From JAIQFL01 sp035295745 (lineage in GTDB: Bacteria > Acidobacteriota > Terriglobia > Bryobacterales > Bryobacteraceae): a stretch of 64,000 nt of DNA. Numbering within the stretch: position 1 is the first letter of the stretch; the number at the start of each line of letters is the position of its first letter. The position numbers and the translations under genes were made by a program. Shown here one piece after another: positions 35,728 through 44,335 of this stretch. The stretch lies in the NCBI GenBank assembly GCA_035295745.1, contig DATGIL010000032.1, positions 62,001 to 126,000 of the forward strand. Direction: 5' to 3'. The notes under the pieces are model-generated. The model saw nothing but the letters and a program-made list of their open reading frames with translations, did no database searches and was not told where the DNA came from.

Positions 35728-38157
35728 ATGACCTGGTTGAATGAGCTGTTCGCGGATCTTCGCTATGGATTGAAGCGTCTGCTCCGGGAAACCGGATTCA
35801 CGTTGGCCGTGCTCCTCACCCTGGCGCTCGGCATCGGAGCGAACACGGCAATCTTCACCGTGGCTCGTGCATCGCTGCTGAAACCGCTGCCCTATCCCAA
35901 TGCGAGTCGGATCATGATGATCTGGGAAGCGGTTCAGGCACGCGGCTGGGATCAATTTCCGGCCTCTGTTCCAGATCTCCTGGACTGGCGCCGGGACGCC
36001 ACTTCCTTCGCGGTGATTGCCGGATTCACTGAAAGTGGTTTCAACCTGCGCACGGGCGAAGGAGCCGAGCGCATCGATGCCGTGCAAGTAACGGACGGCT
36101 TCTTCGATGTGATCGGGATCCAGCCGCGCATCGGACGGCCAATCCTGCCGGAAGATACAAAGGACGATGGCGCGCCCGTAGCGATTCTGACGGATGCACT
36201 GTGGAAACGGTCGCTGGGAGCCGATCCGAATGTGATCGGACGCAAAATCGCACTGGACGGCAGGCCGTTCACGGTGATCGGTGTGATGCCCGCCGACTTC
36301 CTGCGTCTCGGCGGAAAGGAGCAGATCTACACTCCTTTGGCCTTCTCCGCGGAACAACGTGCCAATCGCGGGAGCCATTTCATGATGGCTGTCGGACGGT
36401 TGAAGCCGGGTATCGGCTTACAGGCGGCGCAGGTGCAGATGAGCGCAATCGCGCAGCGCATCGCTTCCGATTATTCGAGCACGAATCGAGGCTTCAGCGT
36501 TTCGCTGGTTCCCTTCGCGGAACAATCTGTGCAGGAGATCAAGCCCCTGGTGCTGATCCTCTGGGGCACAGTCGGCGTCGTGTTGCTGATCGCGTGCGCG
36601 AACGTCGCCAGTTTGCTGCTGGCGCGCGGGCAGATACGGCGGCGCGAGTTCGCGATTCGGATGGCGATCGGCGCCAGCCGCGGACGCATCCTTCGTCAAC
36701 TGCTCGTCGAGAGTACCCTGCTCTCTGTATGCGGCGGGGCGCTGGGACTCTTGCCCGCCATGTGGGGTGCGGACCTGTTATCCAGAGCCGGCATCGAGGA
36801 TTTCCCCTCGCTCTCGGAAGTGAAGCCCGACCTGACGGTGCTCCTCTTCGCGCTAGCCGTTTCGCTCGTGACCGGTGTACTCTTCGGGATCGTTCCGGCA
36901 TTGAATCTGGCCCGAGTCCAGGTCGGAGAGACGCTGAAGAACCTGAGCGCCGCGAAAGCGGGCGGTGCGCATCGAGTCGGGGCTCGAAGCCTGTTCATCG
37001 TCGGAGAGGTGGCCTTGTCGCTCGTCTTGCTGGTGGGTGCGGGTCTCCTGCTGCGTAGCCTCATACACCTGCGCTTCGCGGATCCCGGCTTCCAACCGGA
37101 TTCCGTTTTGACGATGAGACTGACAATGGGAAGCGACAAGTACGACAGTGCGGCGCGCATGAACTCCTTTATCGATCGCTACCTCCAGGAAGCGCGGTCC
37201 CTTCCCGGAGTGCAACTCGCCGCTGTTGGAAACACCGTGCCGCTCATGTCGAATTTGAACATCAACGGTGTCCAGATTGAGAACATGCCTCGCGATCCGA
37301 ACAATGGTCCAGCGGCCGCGCGATGGAAAGCCTCTCCGGATTACTTTCGCGCGCTCGGCATTCCCATCAAGAGGGGACGTGCATTCTCAGATGCGGATCG
37401 CGCTGGCTCACTGCCTGTGGTCATCGTCAACGAGACATTCGCGCACCGGTACCTGAACGGCGATGATCCGATCGGAAAGCGCATCCGCCTGGGAGGCCGA
37501 GGTCAAGGCACACGCCCGTGGATGACCGTGGTAGGCGTTGCGGGCGATGTGCGCGCCTCTCGAATGACCGCGAAGTTCGGCGCGGCATTCTACATGCCGA
37601 TTGCCCAGGAGCCCGAATCGTCGCTGGCCCTGGTGGTGCGTACAGGCGTTCCCCCTGAGCAACTGGCGGAGCCAATGCGCAAAATGGTGCTCGGCTTAGA
37701 CCCCGACGAACCGGTATACAGTGTCGAAACGATGACCCAGGTGGTGAGTACTTCGATTGCCTCGGAACGAGTGGCCACGATCCTGGTGACTGGCTTCGCA
37801 TCGCTCGCCGTCATGCTCGCGCTGATGGGGATTTACAGTGTGGTCTCCTATTCGGTGGTCAGCCGCACGAGGGATATCGGCATTCGCATGGCGCTCGGCG
37901 CGCCGGCGTCCGAAGTGCTGCTGGTGCTGCTGAGACAGACACTCACGATGGTGGGTGCCGGAATGGCGATCGGGATGGCCGCGGCCTACGCGATCTCGCG
38001 GGAACTGATTAGTCTTCTACATGGCGTCAGTCCGACCGACCCGTCGACCTTTGCCGGCATGCTGTCGTTGATGGCGATTACGGCGGCGTTGGCGAGTTTC
38101 GTTCCCGCGCGGCGGGCGTTACGGCTGGATCCGATCAAAGCAATCCGTCAGGATTAG
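35728..38157 (+). CDS. ADOP-type ABC transporter permease (duplicated MacB/FtsX)
   Basis: An 809-residue relative of the protein at 8736 with the same order: LRYGLKRLLRETGFTLAVLL and LALGIGANTAIFTVARASLL, first MacB periplasmic core, FtsX helices (VGVVLLIACANVASLLLARG, RRREFAIRMAIGASRGRILR), second periplasmic core (SVLTMRLTMGSDKYDSAA), second FtsX block (LMGIYSVVSYSVVSRTRDIG) and ending LDPIKAIRQD. The duplicated structure is intact. No ATPase gene adjoins it. The regulator-like gene just upstream may respond to the same signal. Confidence 0.92.
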   Translation: MTWLNELFADLRYGLKRLLRETGFTLAVLLTLALGIGANTAIFTVARASLLKPLPYPNASRIMMIWEAVQARGWDQFPASVPDLLDWRRDATSFAVIAGFTESGFNLRTGEGAERIDAVQVTDGFFDVIGIQPRIGRPILPEDTKDDGAPVAILTDALWKRSLGADPNVIGRKIALDGRPFTVIGVMPADFLRLGGKEQIYTPLAFSAEQRANRGSHFMMAVGRLKPGIGLQAAQVQMSAIAQRIASDYSSTNRGFSVSLVPFAEQSVQEIKPLVLILWGTVGVVLLIACANVASLLLARGQIRRREFAIRMAIGASRGRILRQLLVESTLLSVCGGALGLLPAMWGADLLSRAGIEDFPSLSEVKPDLTVLLFALAVSLVTGVLFGIVPALNLARVQVGETLKNLSAAKAGGAHRVGARSLFIVGEVALSLVLLVGAGLLLRSLIHLRFADPGFQPDSVLTMRLTMGSDKYDSAARMNSFIDRYLQEARSLPGVQLAAVGNTVPLMSNLNINGVQIENMPRDPNNGPAAARWKASPDYFRALGIPIKRGRAFSDADRAGSLPVVIVNETFAHRYLNGDDPIGKRIRLGGRGQGTRPWMTVVGVAGDVRASRMTAKFGAAFYMPIAQEPESSLALVVRTGVPPEQLAEPMRKMVLGLDPDEPVYSVETMTQVVSTSIASERVATILVTGFASLAVMLALMGIYSVVSYSVVSRTRDIGIRMALGAPASEVLLVLLRQTLTMVGAGMAIGMAAAYAISRELISLLHGVSPTDPSTFAGMLSLMAITAALASFVPARRALRLDPIKAIRQD

Positions 38158-38339
38158 TGCGCTCAATCCTGCCGAAGAGCACGCATGGGCTCGACGCGGG
38201 TAGCCCTTAAAGCTGGGAAGAAGCAGTCCCCCCTCCCTTTCGCCGCGTCAATACATCACGGGCAAGGCGCGCCAGCGCCGCGGTCTAGCTATCCAGCAGA
38301 CGATTGGACACACTGGAGCCATCGAGGATCAATTTCTGG
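38158..38339. other. Intergenic region between converging genes
   Basis: 182 bases between the ADOP permease and the PEP-CTERM gene. It contains no copy of repeat family A or B and no hairpin with a T run that I would call a terminator. Confidence 0.4.
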
Positions 38340-38972
38340 TCAGTCTATCACCGATCGAGTCTGAAATAACACCTGCTTTAGCTTTCGGCGCAGCGCTGCG
38401 ATTAACGCGATTCCAACTGCCAGCAGAGAGAGGGTCGCAGGCTCGGGAGCAACGGCTGCTGTCCCTGTCGCCGACACGCTGACATCGTCGAGGCCGATCC
38501 AGTCCGCCATATCGGTGATGTTGAAAGCCAGAGTGGTGGATAACGAACTCGCGGATAAATTGCTGAACGTCATGTGTTCCCAATTGACATCCGACATATT
38601 GACGAGATCCGTCAGAGTGCTACCGTCCCACCTGACCTGGAACTCGTTCGGCGTAGAAGCACCAATGCCGGATCCGAACAGTTTCACCCAGAAATCCACG
38701 GTGTACGTTAAGGTGGGGTCCGTCGCGACGGCCTGTGTGACGCCACCTGGGACGGTATTCCCAAAGTAGGCAGCAAAAGTGCCGGTATGAGGCGAACAGG
38801 TTATGGGTATCCCGTTTGGACAGGGCCCTGATGTCACGCCAGTATGGTCCGTGCTCAATACGGTCCAACCCGTGAAATCGCCGGTTTCGAAGTCGCCATT
38901 GATGATGCCGGCCGGGCAGACGATAGCGGCTGCAGCCAGCATCAGTAGCGCCGAGAGGATGTTCTTGTGCAT
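38340..38972 (-). CDS. PEP-CTERM sorting domain protein
   Basis: A 210-residue exported protein. A signal peptide (ILSALLMLAAAAIVCPAG) is followed by GIINGDFETGDFTGWTVLS, the opening of a carbohydrate-binding-like jelly roll found in many PEP-CTERM proteins, and DWIGLDDVSVS near its end. The sorting signal is APEPATLSLLAVGIALIAAL then RRK: the PEP motif, a hydrophobic helix and a basic end, recognised by exosortase. Unusually, 11-12 more residues (QVLFQTRSVID) follow the basic end. Exosortase is not in this window. Likely role: surface or exopolysaccharide-associated protein. Confidence 0.85.
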   Translation of the reverse strand: MHKNILSALLMLAAAAIVCPAGIINGDFETGDFTGWTVLSTDHTGVTSGPCPNGIPITCSPHTGTFAAYFGNTVPGGVTQAVATDPTLTYTVDFWVKLFGSGIGASTPNEFQVRWDGSTLTDLVNMSDVNWEHMTFSNLSASSLSTTLAFNITDMADWIGLDDVSVSATGTAAVAPEPATLSLLAVGIALIAALRRKLKQVLFQTRSVID

Positions 38973-39676
38973 GGTCGCATATGAGCATATCGGAACGCGC
39001 GGAGCGAAGTCTACTGGGTTGCAGAGCCGTTTCCCTTCACTTCCTGTAATTGGAAACTATGTCAAGCGCATCCTTTGTGGTCGCGCACTCACTTGCAGGA
39101 TCCCGCCGTGTCCTTCACCAGCACCTCAGATAGAGCAATTGCTCGCCAGCCACGGATTTCGTCCGAGAAGGTAACGAGACCTTGCCGAGGTCATGGGACG
39201 GGCGTTTGGATGGACGATGAGGGAAGCCGGGCAGCTTTCATGCGGCGGACTATGGGGCTGCGGGTCGAATAATTAACGATAAGAACTCAAAGCGCCGTCT
39301 ATTCACGGCTTACCGGGTTACTGAACTGGTGTCGGCCGCACCTCGACTGATCGCCCGCAGTGGTTGCAAACGAACACATCCACCTCATCGAACATAGATC
39401 CGTTGAAGTTCCACAGCCAGGTCCGCCATGAAGACATTGTGCTCCGATCAGAGGATCGTTGTCGCGGTGGAAGCCTCTCGCGGGTTTCGAAATCGCGGCA
39501 AAATCATGATGACGGCCCGTCGAGGCTCTCGCTCAGCCGCACCTTCAAGGCTTGTTTCCGCTGGGCCCTTTCCACTTCCGTCAGCCAGGCCGACAGCTTC
39601 CGCGGGGATTTCGTGAGACGTGGCGGGTTGCGGCGACGCCGCGATGAGTGCCGGCAGCTCATCCATCATCCCGCAG
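38973..39676. other. Gene-poor region with a decayed repeat copy
   Basis: No intact gene is supported in these 704 bases. The segment 39104-39282 is a decayed copy of sequence also found at 45757-45937 (listed separately). The rest has only short overlapping frames without recognisable motifs. Confidence 0.5.
39104..39282 (+). pseudogene. Decayed small-ORF fragment, copy 1 (family C)
   Basis: Aligns base by base with 45757-45937: the shared peptide PCPSPAPQIEQLLASHGF is followed by VMGRAFGWTM in another frame, because one extra base near 39160 shifts the frame and creates a stop. The related copy keeps one frame through both parts. The parent protein is not recognised. Both copies are followed by a TAACGATA-like end, which suggests a mobile or duplicated unit. 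Confidence 0.55.
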
Positions 39677-40501
39677 CTAGAGCGTTGGGGACTGGCACGC
39701 TTGGGGTGAGCCGACCAGGTAAGATCGAAAACGCCGCTTCAGCCCCACCAAACACGCCAGTGCCACTCCGACCGCCCATCCAAAGGCGGGCTCCGGCACT
39801 GGTGTCACCGAGGCGAAAGTCGGTCCAATCAGAATCTCGTCGGTGGTGTACCCGCCGTAATTGTTGATCACTACCCCCGTCACCGTGCCCACATCCAGAT
39901 CGTTCTTCGTAGCGGTTGGCGTCGCGGGCTGTGGTTGCCCGGGCGTTGGATTCACGAAGAGCGATAGTAGGTCGTTACCCGCCTGAAACTGCGCCTCCAA
40001 AACCAGGAGGTCGGTCTCGCCTTGAACCACCGGAACATTAGAGAGACTCAAGTCGTTAACTGGGCCTTCTAAACCGTAATCCGCCTGATTGCCGGAACGG
40101 CCAATGAAGACGTTTCCAAAATCGATGCCGCCGTAAAAACCGTAACCGGCATCTGGCTGAAGCAGGAACGACAGATAGACCGTCGTTCCGTCGGCACCCA
40201 GAGGCGTGGCTAGATTTCGCAACCAAAACGCAACTGACGCGCCTTGATTCGGCGGCTGAAAGCCGGCAGTAGTCACTGCGCCGGCGGAAACCACCAGATT
40301 GCCAAAAGAAAGACTCTGCGCGGTTGTGGTAGCGTCGAGACCGCCAGGCGTGAACCAAGAGCTGGCCCAGCCACTCCCGCCGTTTTGTCCGCCGAGGCTC
40401 GATCCCGCCGTATACTGAAAGCCTTCGTACGCGAACAGTGAATCTGCCCGCGCTGCAACTGTGCTTGAAACCGCCAGCACGAGAACCGTTGCCAATTTCA
40501 C
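39677..40501 (-). CDS. PEP-CTERM sorting domain protein
   Basis: A 274-residue exported protein. A signal peptide (LATVLVLAVSSTVAARADS) is followed by LFAYEGFQYTAGSSLGGQNG, a lead common in PEP-CTERM surface proteins, and a beta-rich body. The C-terminal sorting signal is PVPEPAFGWAVGVALACLVG then LKRRF, with about 15 extra residues (SYLVGSPQACQSPTL) after it, like the neighbour at 38340. The second PEP-CTERM gene in 1.5 kb on the same strand; the two are not close paralogues. A surface or matrix role is inferred. Confidence 0.83.
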   Translation of the reverse strand: MKLATVLVLAVSSTVAARADSLFAYEGFQYTAGSSLGGQNGGSGWASSWFTPGGLDATTTAQSLSFGNLVVSAGAVTTAGFQPPNQGASVAFWLRNLATPLGADGTTVYLSFLLQPDAGYGFYGGIDFGNVFIGRSGNQADYGLEGPVNDLSLSNVPVVQGETDLLVLEAQFQAGNDLLSLFVNPTPGQPQPATPTATKNDLDVGTVTGVVINNYGGYTTDEILIGPTFASVTPVPEPAFGWAVGVALACLVGLKRRFRSYLVGSPQACQSPTL

Positions 40502-40882
40502 TTCAGCACCTCCAGCAAATCGTACTATATTTCGGGACTAGCCTCGCGTGGTGAGCGACTGAAGCAACTCAAACCGCTTTGATGATCAACAAGTTTAGAC
40601 TCACGACACTGCAATCCGTTTTACCGTCAGGTCCCCCAAAGCCACTTCGTTGCGCTACGGGCCAGCGACGTTGCGTCCGTTTAGTCAGCACGAGGAACAA
40701 CGCCAGCCCACCAATCCTGGCCAAGCGGCGCGCCCCAATGCAGTGAGCAGTGGGCCTTATGACGGCAATCCATGTTTGGCTCGTCCGTCATGCCACCGCT
40801 CGGAGGACGAGATCCTCGGGAGTAGACGCTGGCGCCGTCCTCGGGCCACTGTGGCTGGTTCCGCGTGAAGTGAAGAGGGCGT
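40502..40882. other. Intergenic region, nothing recognised
   Basis: 381 bases between two minus-strand genes. Short frames on either strand show no motif, and there is no copy of families A, B or C. It presumably holds the promoter of the PEP-CTERM gene at its left end. Confidence 0.4.
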
Positions 40883-42676
40883 CTATTCCGGCAATCCCAT
40901 CCTCTTGCGCAGCGCCTTTGTGCGCGGGTCGCCCCGCAAGAACGCGAATTCCGGACTGTTCAACGTATAACCGATCCGCACAGGGCCAACACGGGCAAGC
41001 CGCTCCAGCCGTTCCAGGGTGCGGTCCTTGTCTCCAAATCCGGCGAAAGCCAGAGCGAACTGGAACGCGCCGCGGCGGTCCGGGTAAAGCGCCGGTGCTT
41101 CGGTCATGAGCTTCTCGGCTTCCGCCCGTCGTCCAGCCTTGGCATAGGCATTGGCCAGATAACCCCAGTTGTTGGTGGGCGAGTTGGACAAAGCCCGGAT
41201 GGCATCGGCCGTCCTCCCCTGGCACAGCCACGTCCGGCCAAGGCACTCGTTGCGGTACAAGGTATCGGCTGGAATCAACTCGCATTGGTGCGCGGCTTCG
41301 TCGAACCGGCCGGCCGAAAGAAGCACCGAGGCGAGCTCCTCGTGGGCATCGGGTGACAGCGGGTCGTTGCTTTCGGCGGTGCGCATTTCCCGCACGCACT
41401 CCGCAATCCGGTTGAGTGGCCAGAGAACAAACCGGGCGAATAGTCCATGTGCGGAAGAGAGGTTGGGTCCGATCTCGATCGCGCGCCGAAAGCTCTGTTC
41501 CGCCTGCCGCCACTCCCCATTGCGTGCGTAGGCCACGCCCAGCGCGCAATGCGCCTCCGCCAGCAGGGGGTCCAACTGAATCGCCCTTTCGGCCGCGTCC
41601 CGCATCTTCCGGAGGGAATCCGCTTGCTCCGGAGCGGCCACACCAACGCCCGATCGCCAGGCGTGAGCCGCCGCCAGACCCGCATATGCTGGTGCGAAGG
41701 AGGGATCTTTGGCGATCACCTTTTCGAAACGCCCGATCACCTCCGGGTCGCCCGGGAAGACTCGCATCTCGGATGCGCGCGCCTGCAGATAGAGATCGTA
41801 GGCTTCCGCGTTAGCTTCATAGCGTCTTCGGCCTTGTCCCAGCTTCAACCTCAGGCTGTTGACGATGCCTCGCGAAATCTCGTCCTGGACGGAAACCATA
41901 TCCGTCAATTCCAGCTCAAACCGGCCGGACCAGATCGGAACGTCGTCGCGCGCCCGCACCAGCTCCGTGTTGATCCGCAATCGCTGCCCGGAGCGCAGGA
42001 TGGAGCCTTCCAGGATGTAATCGGCATTCAAATGGCTGCCCGCCTCACGGGCGCTGGGCCGCTTCCCTTTCAAGGAGAACGATGAGGTCTGCGAGCGGAC
42101 CGCCAACCCCTGAATGATCGAAAGATCGTTGATGATCTCGCTGGTCAGGCCATCGGCAAGATAGTCGTTAGCCGCATCCTGACTGGTGTCAACCAGCGGG
42201 AGGACGCCGATTCGGATCGGTGCGTTCCGGTTGAGAATCCACCACCCTCCGGCCACCGCGGCGGTGACGGCGAATACCGCCAAGCCGACGGCGAGCCAGG
42301 GCATTCGACGAGCTGACTGTGGCGCGGCGGGAATCGTCTCCAGCGGTCGAAATGAGGGAACGTAGCCGCCCTTTGGCAGTTCGATCACCAACGGGTCCCG
42401 GCTGCCTTCCGTCGCGTAGTACCGGCTGAGCCTGGCCCGAAGCCGAACGGCTTCGGTGCGCACGGTCGAATCGACCTTGGGGTCGTAATCCGGCTTGCGT
42501 CCGAAGACATCGACCCCGATGATCGATTCCTTCAACTCGCTCTCCCGGCCGTCTAATCGCCTCTCCACCAGGAACCGGAGGAGTTTGCTGACGCGCTCGC
42601 AACGCGCGAAACAGAAGCTCGAAAGCACCCGTTCCAGCGCTTCGCGGACAGCCTGTGGATTTTGCGCCGGTGACAC
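40883..42676 (-). CDS. TolB-like/TPR protein with acidobacterial regulator-like N-terminal domain
   Basis: A 597-residue protein. Residues about 5-110 are the domain shared with 12738 and 34329 (KLLRFLVERRLDGRESELKE, IGVDVFGRKPDYDPKVD, VRLRARLSRYYATEGSRDP, ELPKGGYVPSFRPLE). A transmembrane helix follows (WLAVGLAVFAVTAAVAGGWW, about 125-145), then a TolB-like domain (RIGVLPLVDTSQDAANDYLA, DYILEGSILRSGQRLRINTE) and seven or so TPRs (LAEAHCALGVAYARNGEWRQ). This is the CadC/adenylate-cyclase-like layout common in the phylum. The region after 42676 to the divergent Kelch gene (123 bases) should hold both promoters. Confidence 0.8.
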   Translation of the reverse strand: MSPAQNPQAVREALERVLSSFCFARCERVSKLLRFLVERRLDGRESELKESIIGVDVFGRKPDYDPKVDSTVRTEAVRLRARLSRYYATEGSRDPLVIELPKGGYVPSFRPLETIPAAPQSARRMPWLAVGLAVFAVTAAVAGGWWILNRNAPIRIGVLPLVDTSQDAANDYLADGLTSEIINDLSIIQGLAVRSQTSSFSLKGKRPSAREAGSHLNADYILEGSILRSGQRLRINTELVRARDDVPIWSGRFELELTDMVSVQDEISRGIVNSLRLKLGQGRRRYEANAEAYDLYLQARASEMRVFPGDPEVIGRFEKVIAKDPSFAPAYAGLAAAHAWRSGVGVAAPEQADSLRKMRDAAERAIQLDPLLAEAHCALGVAYARNGEWRQAEQSFRRAIEIGPNLSSAHGLFARFVLWPLNRIAECVREMRTAESNDPLSPDAHEELASVLLSAGRFDEAAHQCELIPADTLYRNECLGRTWLCQGRTADAIRALSNSPTNNWGYLANAYAKAGRRAEAEKLMTEAPALYPDRRGAFQFALAFAGFGDKDRTLERLERLARVGPVRIGYTLNSPEFAFLRGDPRTKALRKRMGLPE

Positions 42677-42799
42677 CGGATTTGAGGATACCCTTTCTTT
42701 CCAACAGGAAGCAATGTTGTTACAACCCCTCTGCCACCCCGTAAAGCTTGCCTTGACGCCACAGAACCGGGCACCCTGGACCCTGACGGAACTACCTCA

Positions 42800-44335
42800 A
42801 TGATGCGCACGCGGACACTATACCGCCCAGGGGTTGCGATTCTTCTGCTGGCAGCGGCTCTCGGAAGCCCGGCTGCGATGGCACAGCCGACGGGCACGTT
42901 CACGGCGATCGCCGGCATGAGCACGCCCCGCTCGAACCACACCGCTACTTTGCTCCTCGACGGTAGAGTCCTGATCGCGGGTGGGGATAACTATGGCTCC
43001 ACTTCCTTTCAAACCCGACCGTCCACTGCGGAACTCTACGACCCGGCAAATGGGACATTCACTCCGACGGGGAACATGACGGTGGGACGATCATGGCACA
43101 CCGCCACGCTGCTTTCCGACGGGCGAGTGTTGATCGTGGGCGGCGATTCGGACATTCCGGAGGATCCCAGCCAACCGGCCATGATCACCAGTGCGGAATT
43201 GTATGATCCTGCCGCTCAAAGCTTTACCGCCACAGGCAACATGGTCGCCGGCCGGGCAGGGTTCAATGCCACCTTGCTTGCCAATGGAAAAGTACTGATT
43301 ACCGGCGGAGTGGCCCGCTACAGGGACTTTGACTGCATCATCGGTGGCGCGGAACTCTATGACCCCTCCACCGGGGCGTTTATGTCTGCTGGCCCCTATG
43401 CCGGGAGTCTGAGCAGCCTGGTGGGCCCCCTCGAAGGGTTCACCTCCACTTCCACCCTGCTGGCCGATGGAACAGTTCTGTTCGGTACCGAGCCTTCTTC
43501 TCAGGTCTACGATTCCGTCACCGGCACGTTCAGCCTGAGGGGCGCGATGGTGACTGGCATGGGGCTCCCCTATCTCGCGGGCCGCACCGCGACTCTGCTA
43601 CCGAATGGAAAGGTGCTGGCCGCCGGCGGCGAGCAGGAGGATACCGGGAGATTCGACAGCGCGGAACTCTACGACCCCTCGACGGGCGCCTACACGGCGA
43701 CTGGCGTCATGGCCAGGGCTCGGGACGGGCACACCGCCACCCCGTTGCCGGACGCCACGGTTTTGATGGCTGGAGGGGAGAGCCAGAGCTGCTCCGCCAA
43801 CTTCTGCGCGTTCTCCGGCAGCGAGGCCAGCGCGGAGTTGTACGGTCCGGCCGCGGGCGCTTTTGGCTCGGCGGGCAATATGACCACACGCCGGGAATGG
43901 CACACAGCGACTCTGCTCAGTAGCGGTGACATCCTGCTTGCTGGAGGCATGGCCTACGGGGGTATCGGCGTTTTCTATGGTAGCTTGGCCACCGCCGAGA
44001 TCTATCATCCGGCTTCGCCTTCTCCCGCGCCGGACGTCGGCGCGGTCTGGCACTCGGAGACGGGGCAACTCGCCTCCGCTCAAAACCCCGCCATCGCAGG
44101 CGAGATCCTGTCGATGGACACCAGCGGCCTCCCCGACGGGAGCGTGATTCCTCCCCGGGTGGCCGTCGGCGGCCGTTTGGCGGAAATTCTGTATTTCGGT
44201 GGTGCTCCGGGTTATCCGGAGTACCACCAGGTGAATTTTCGCATGCCGGCCGGCGTTGCGCCGGGACCTGCTGTTTCCATGCGCCTCTTCTACCTGGACC
44301 GCTCGAGCAATCCAGTCACGATTGGAGTGAAATGA
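42800..44335 (+). CDS. Exported Kelch-repeat protein with Solibacter-type C-terminal domain
   Basis: A 511-residue protein: signal peptide (AILLLAAALGSPAAMA), then a Kelch/galactose-oxidase-like propeller of about six blades with the pattern HTATLLxDGRVLIxGG...AELYDP (e.g. WHTATLLSDGRVLIVGGDSD, TATLLPNGKVLAAGGEQE). The last about 75 residues (RVAVGGRLAEILYFGGAPGY, YHQVNFRMPAGVAPG, PVTIGVK) match the pattern of the Solibacter uncharacterised C-terminal domain (TIGR03437). No oxidase copper ligands are evident. Binding or adhesion is more likely than catalysis. Its stop overlaps the next start by 4 bases. Confidence 0.85.
   Translation: MMRTRTLYRPGVAILLLAAALGSPAAMAQPTGTFTAIAGMSTPRSNHTATLLLDGRVLIAGGDNYGSTSFQTRPSTAELYDPANGTFTPTGNMTVGRSWHTATLLSDGRVLIVGGDSDIPEDPSQPAMITSAELYDPAAQSFTATGNMVAGRAGFNATLLANGKVLITGGVARYRDFDCIIGGAELYDPSTGAFMSAGPYAGSLSSLVGPLEGFTSTSTLLADGTVLFGTEPSSQVYDSVTGTFSLRGAMVTGMGLPYLAGRTATLLPNGKVLAAGGEQEDTGRFDSAELYDPSTGAYTATGVMARARDGHTATPLPDATVLMAGGESQSCSANFCAFSGSEASAELYGPAAGAFGSAGNMTTRREWHTATLLSSGDILLAGGMAYGGIGVFYGSLATAEIYHPASPSPAPDVGAVWHSETGQLASAQNPAIAGEILSMDTSGLPDGSVIPPRVAVGGRLAEILYFGGAPGYPEYHQVNFRMPAGVAPGPAVSMRLFYLDRSSNPVTIGVK

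Noticed and set aside
39364..39867. 167-codon plus-strand frame
   Set aside because: It runs into the antisense of the PEP-CTERM gene; composition is Arg/Ser-rich with no motif or ribosome site.
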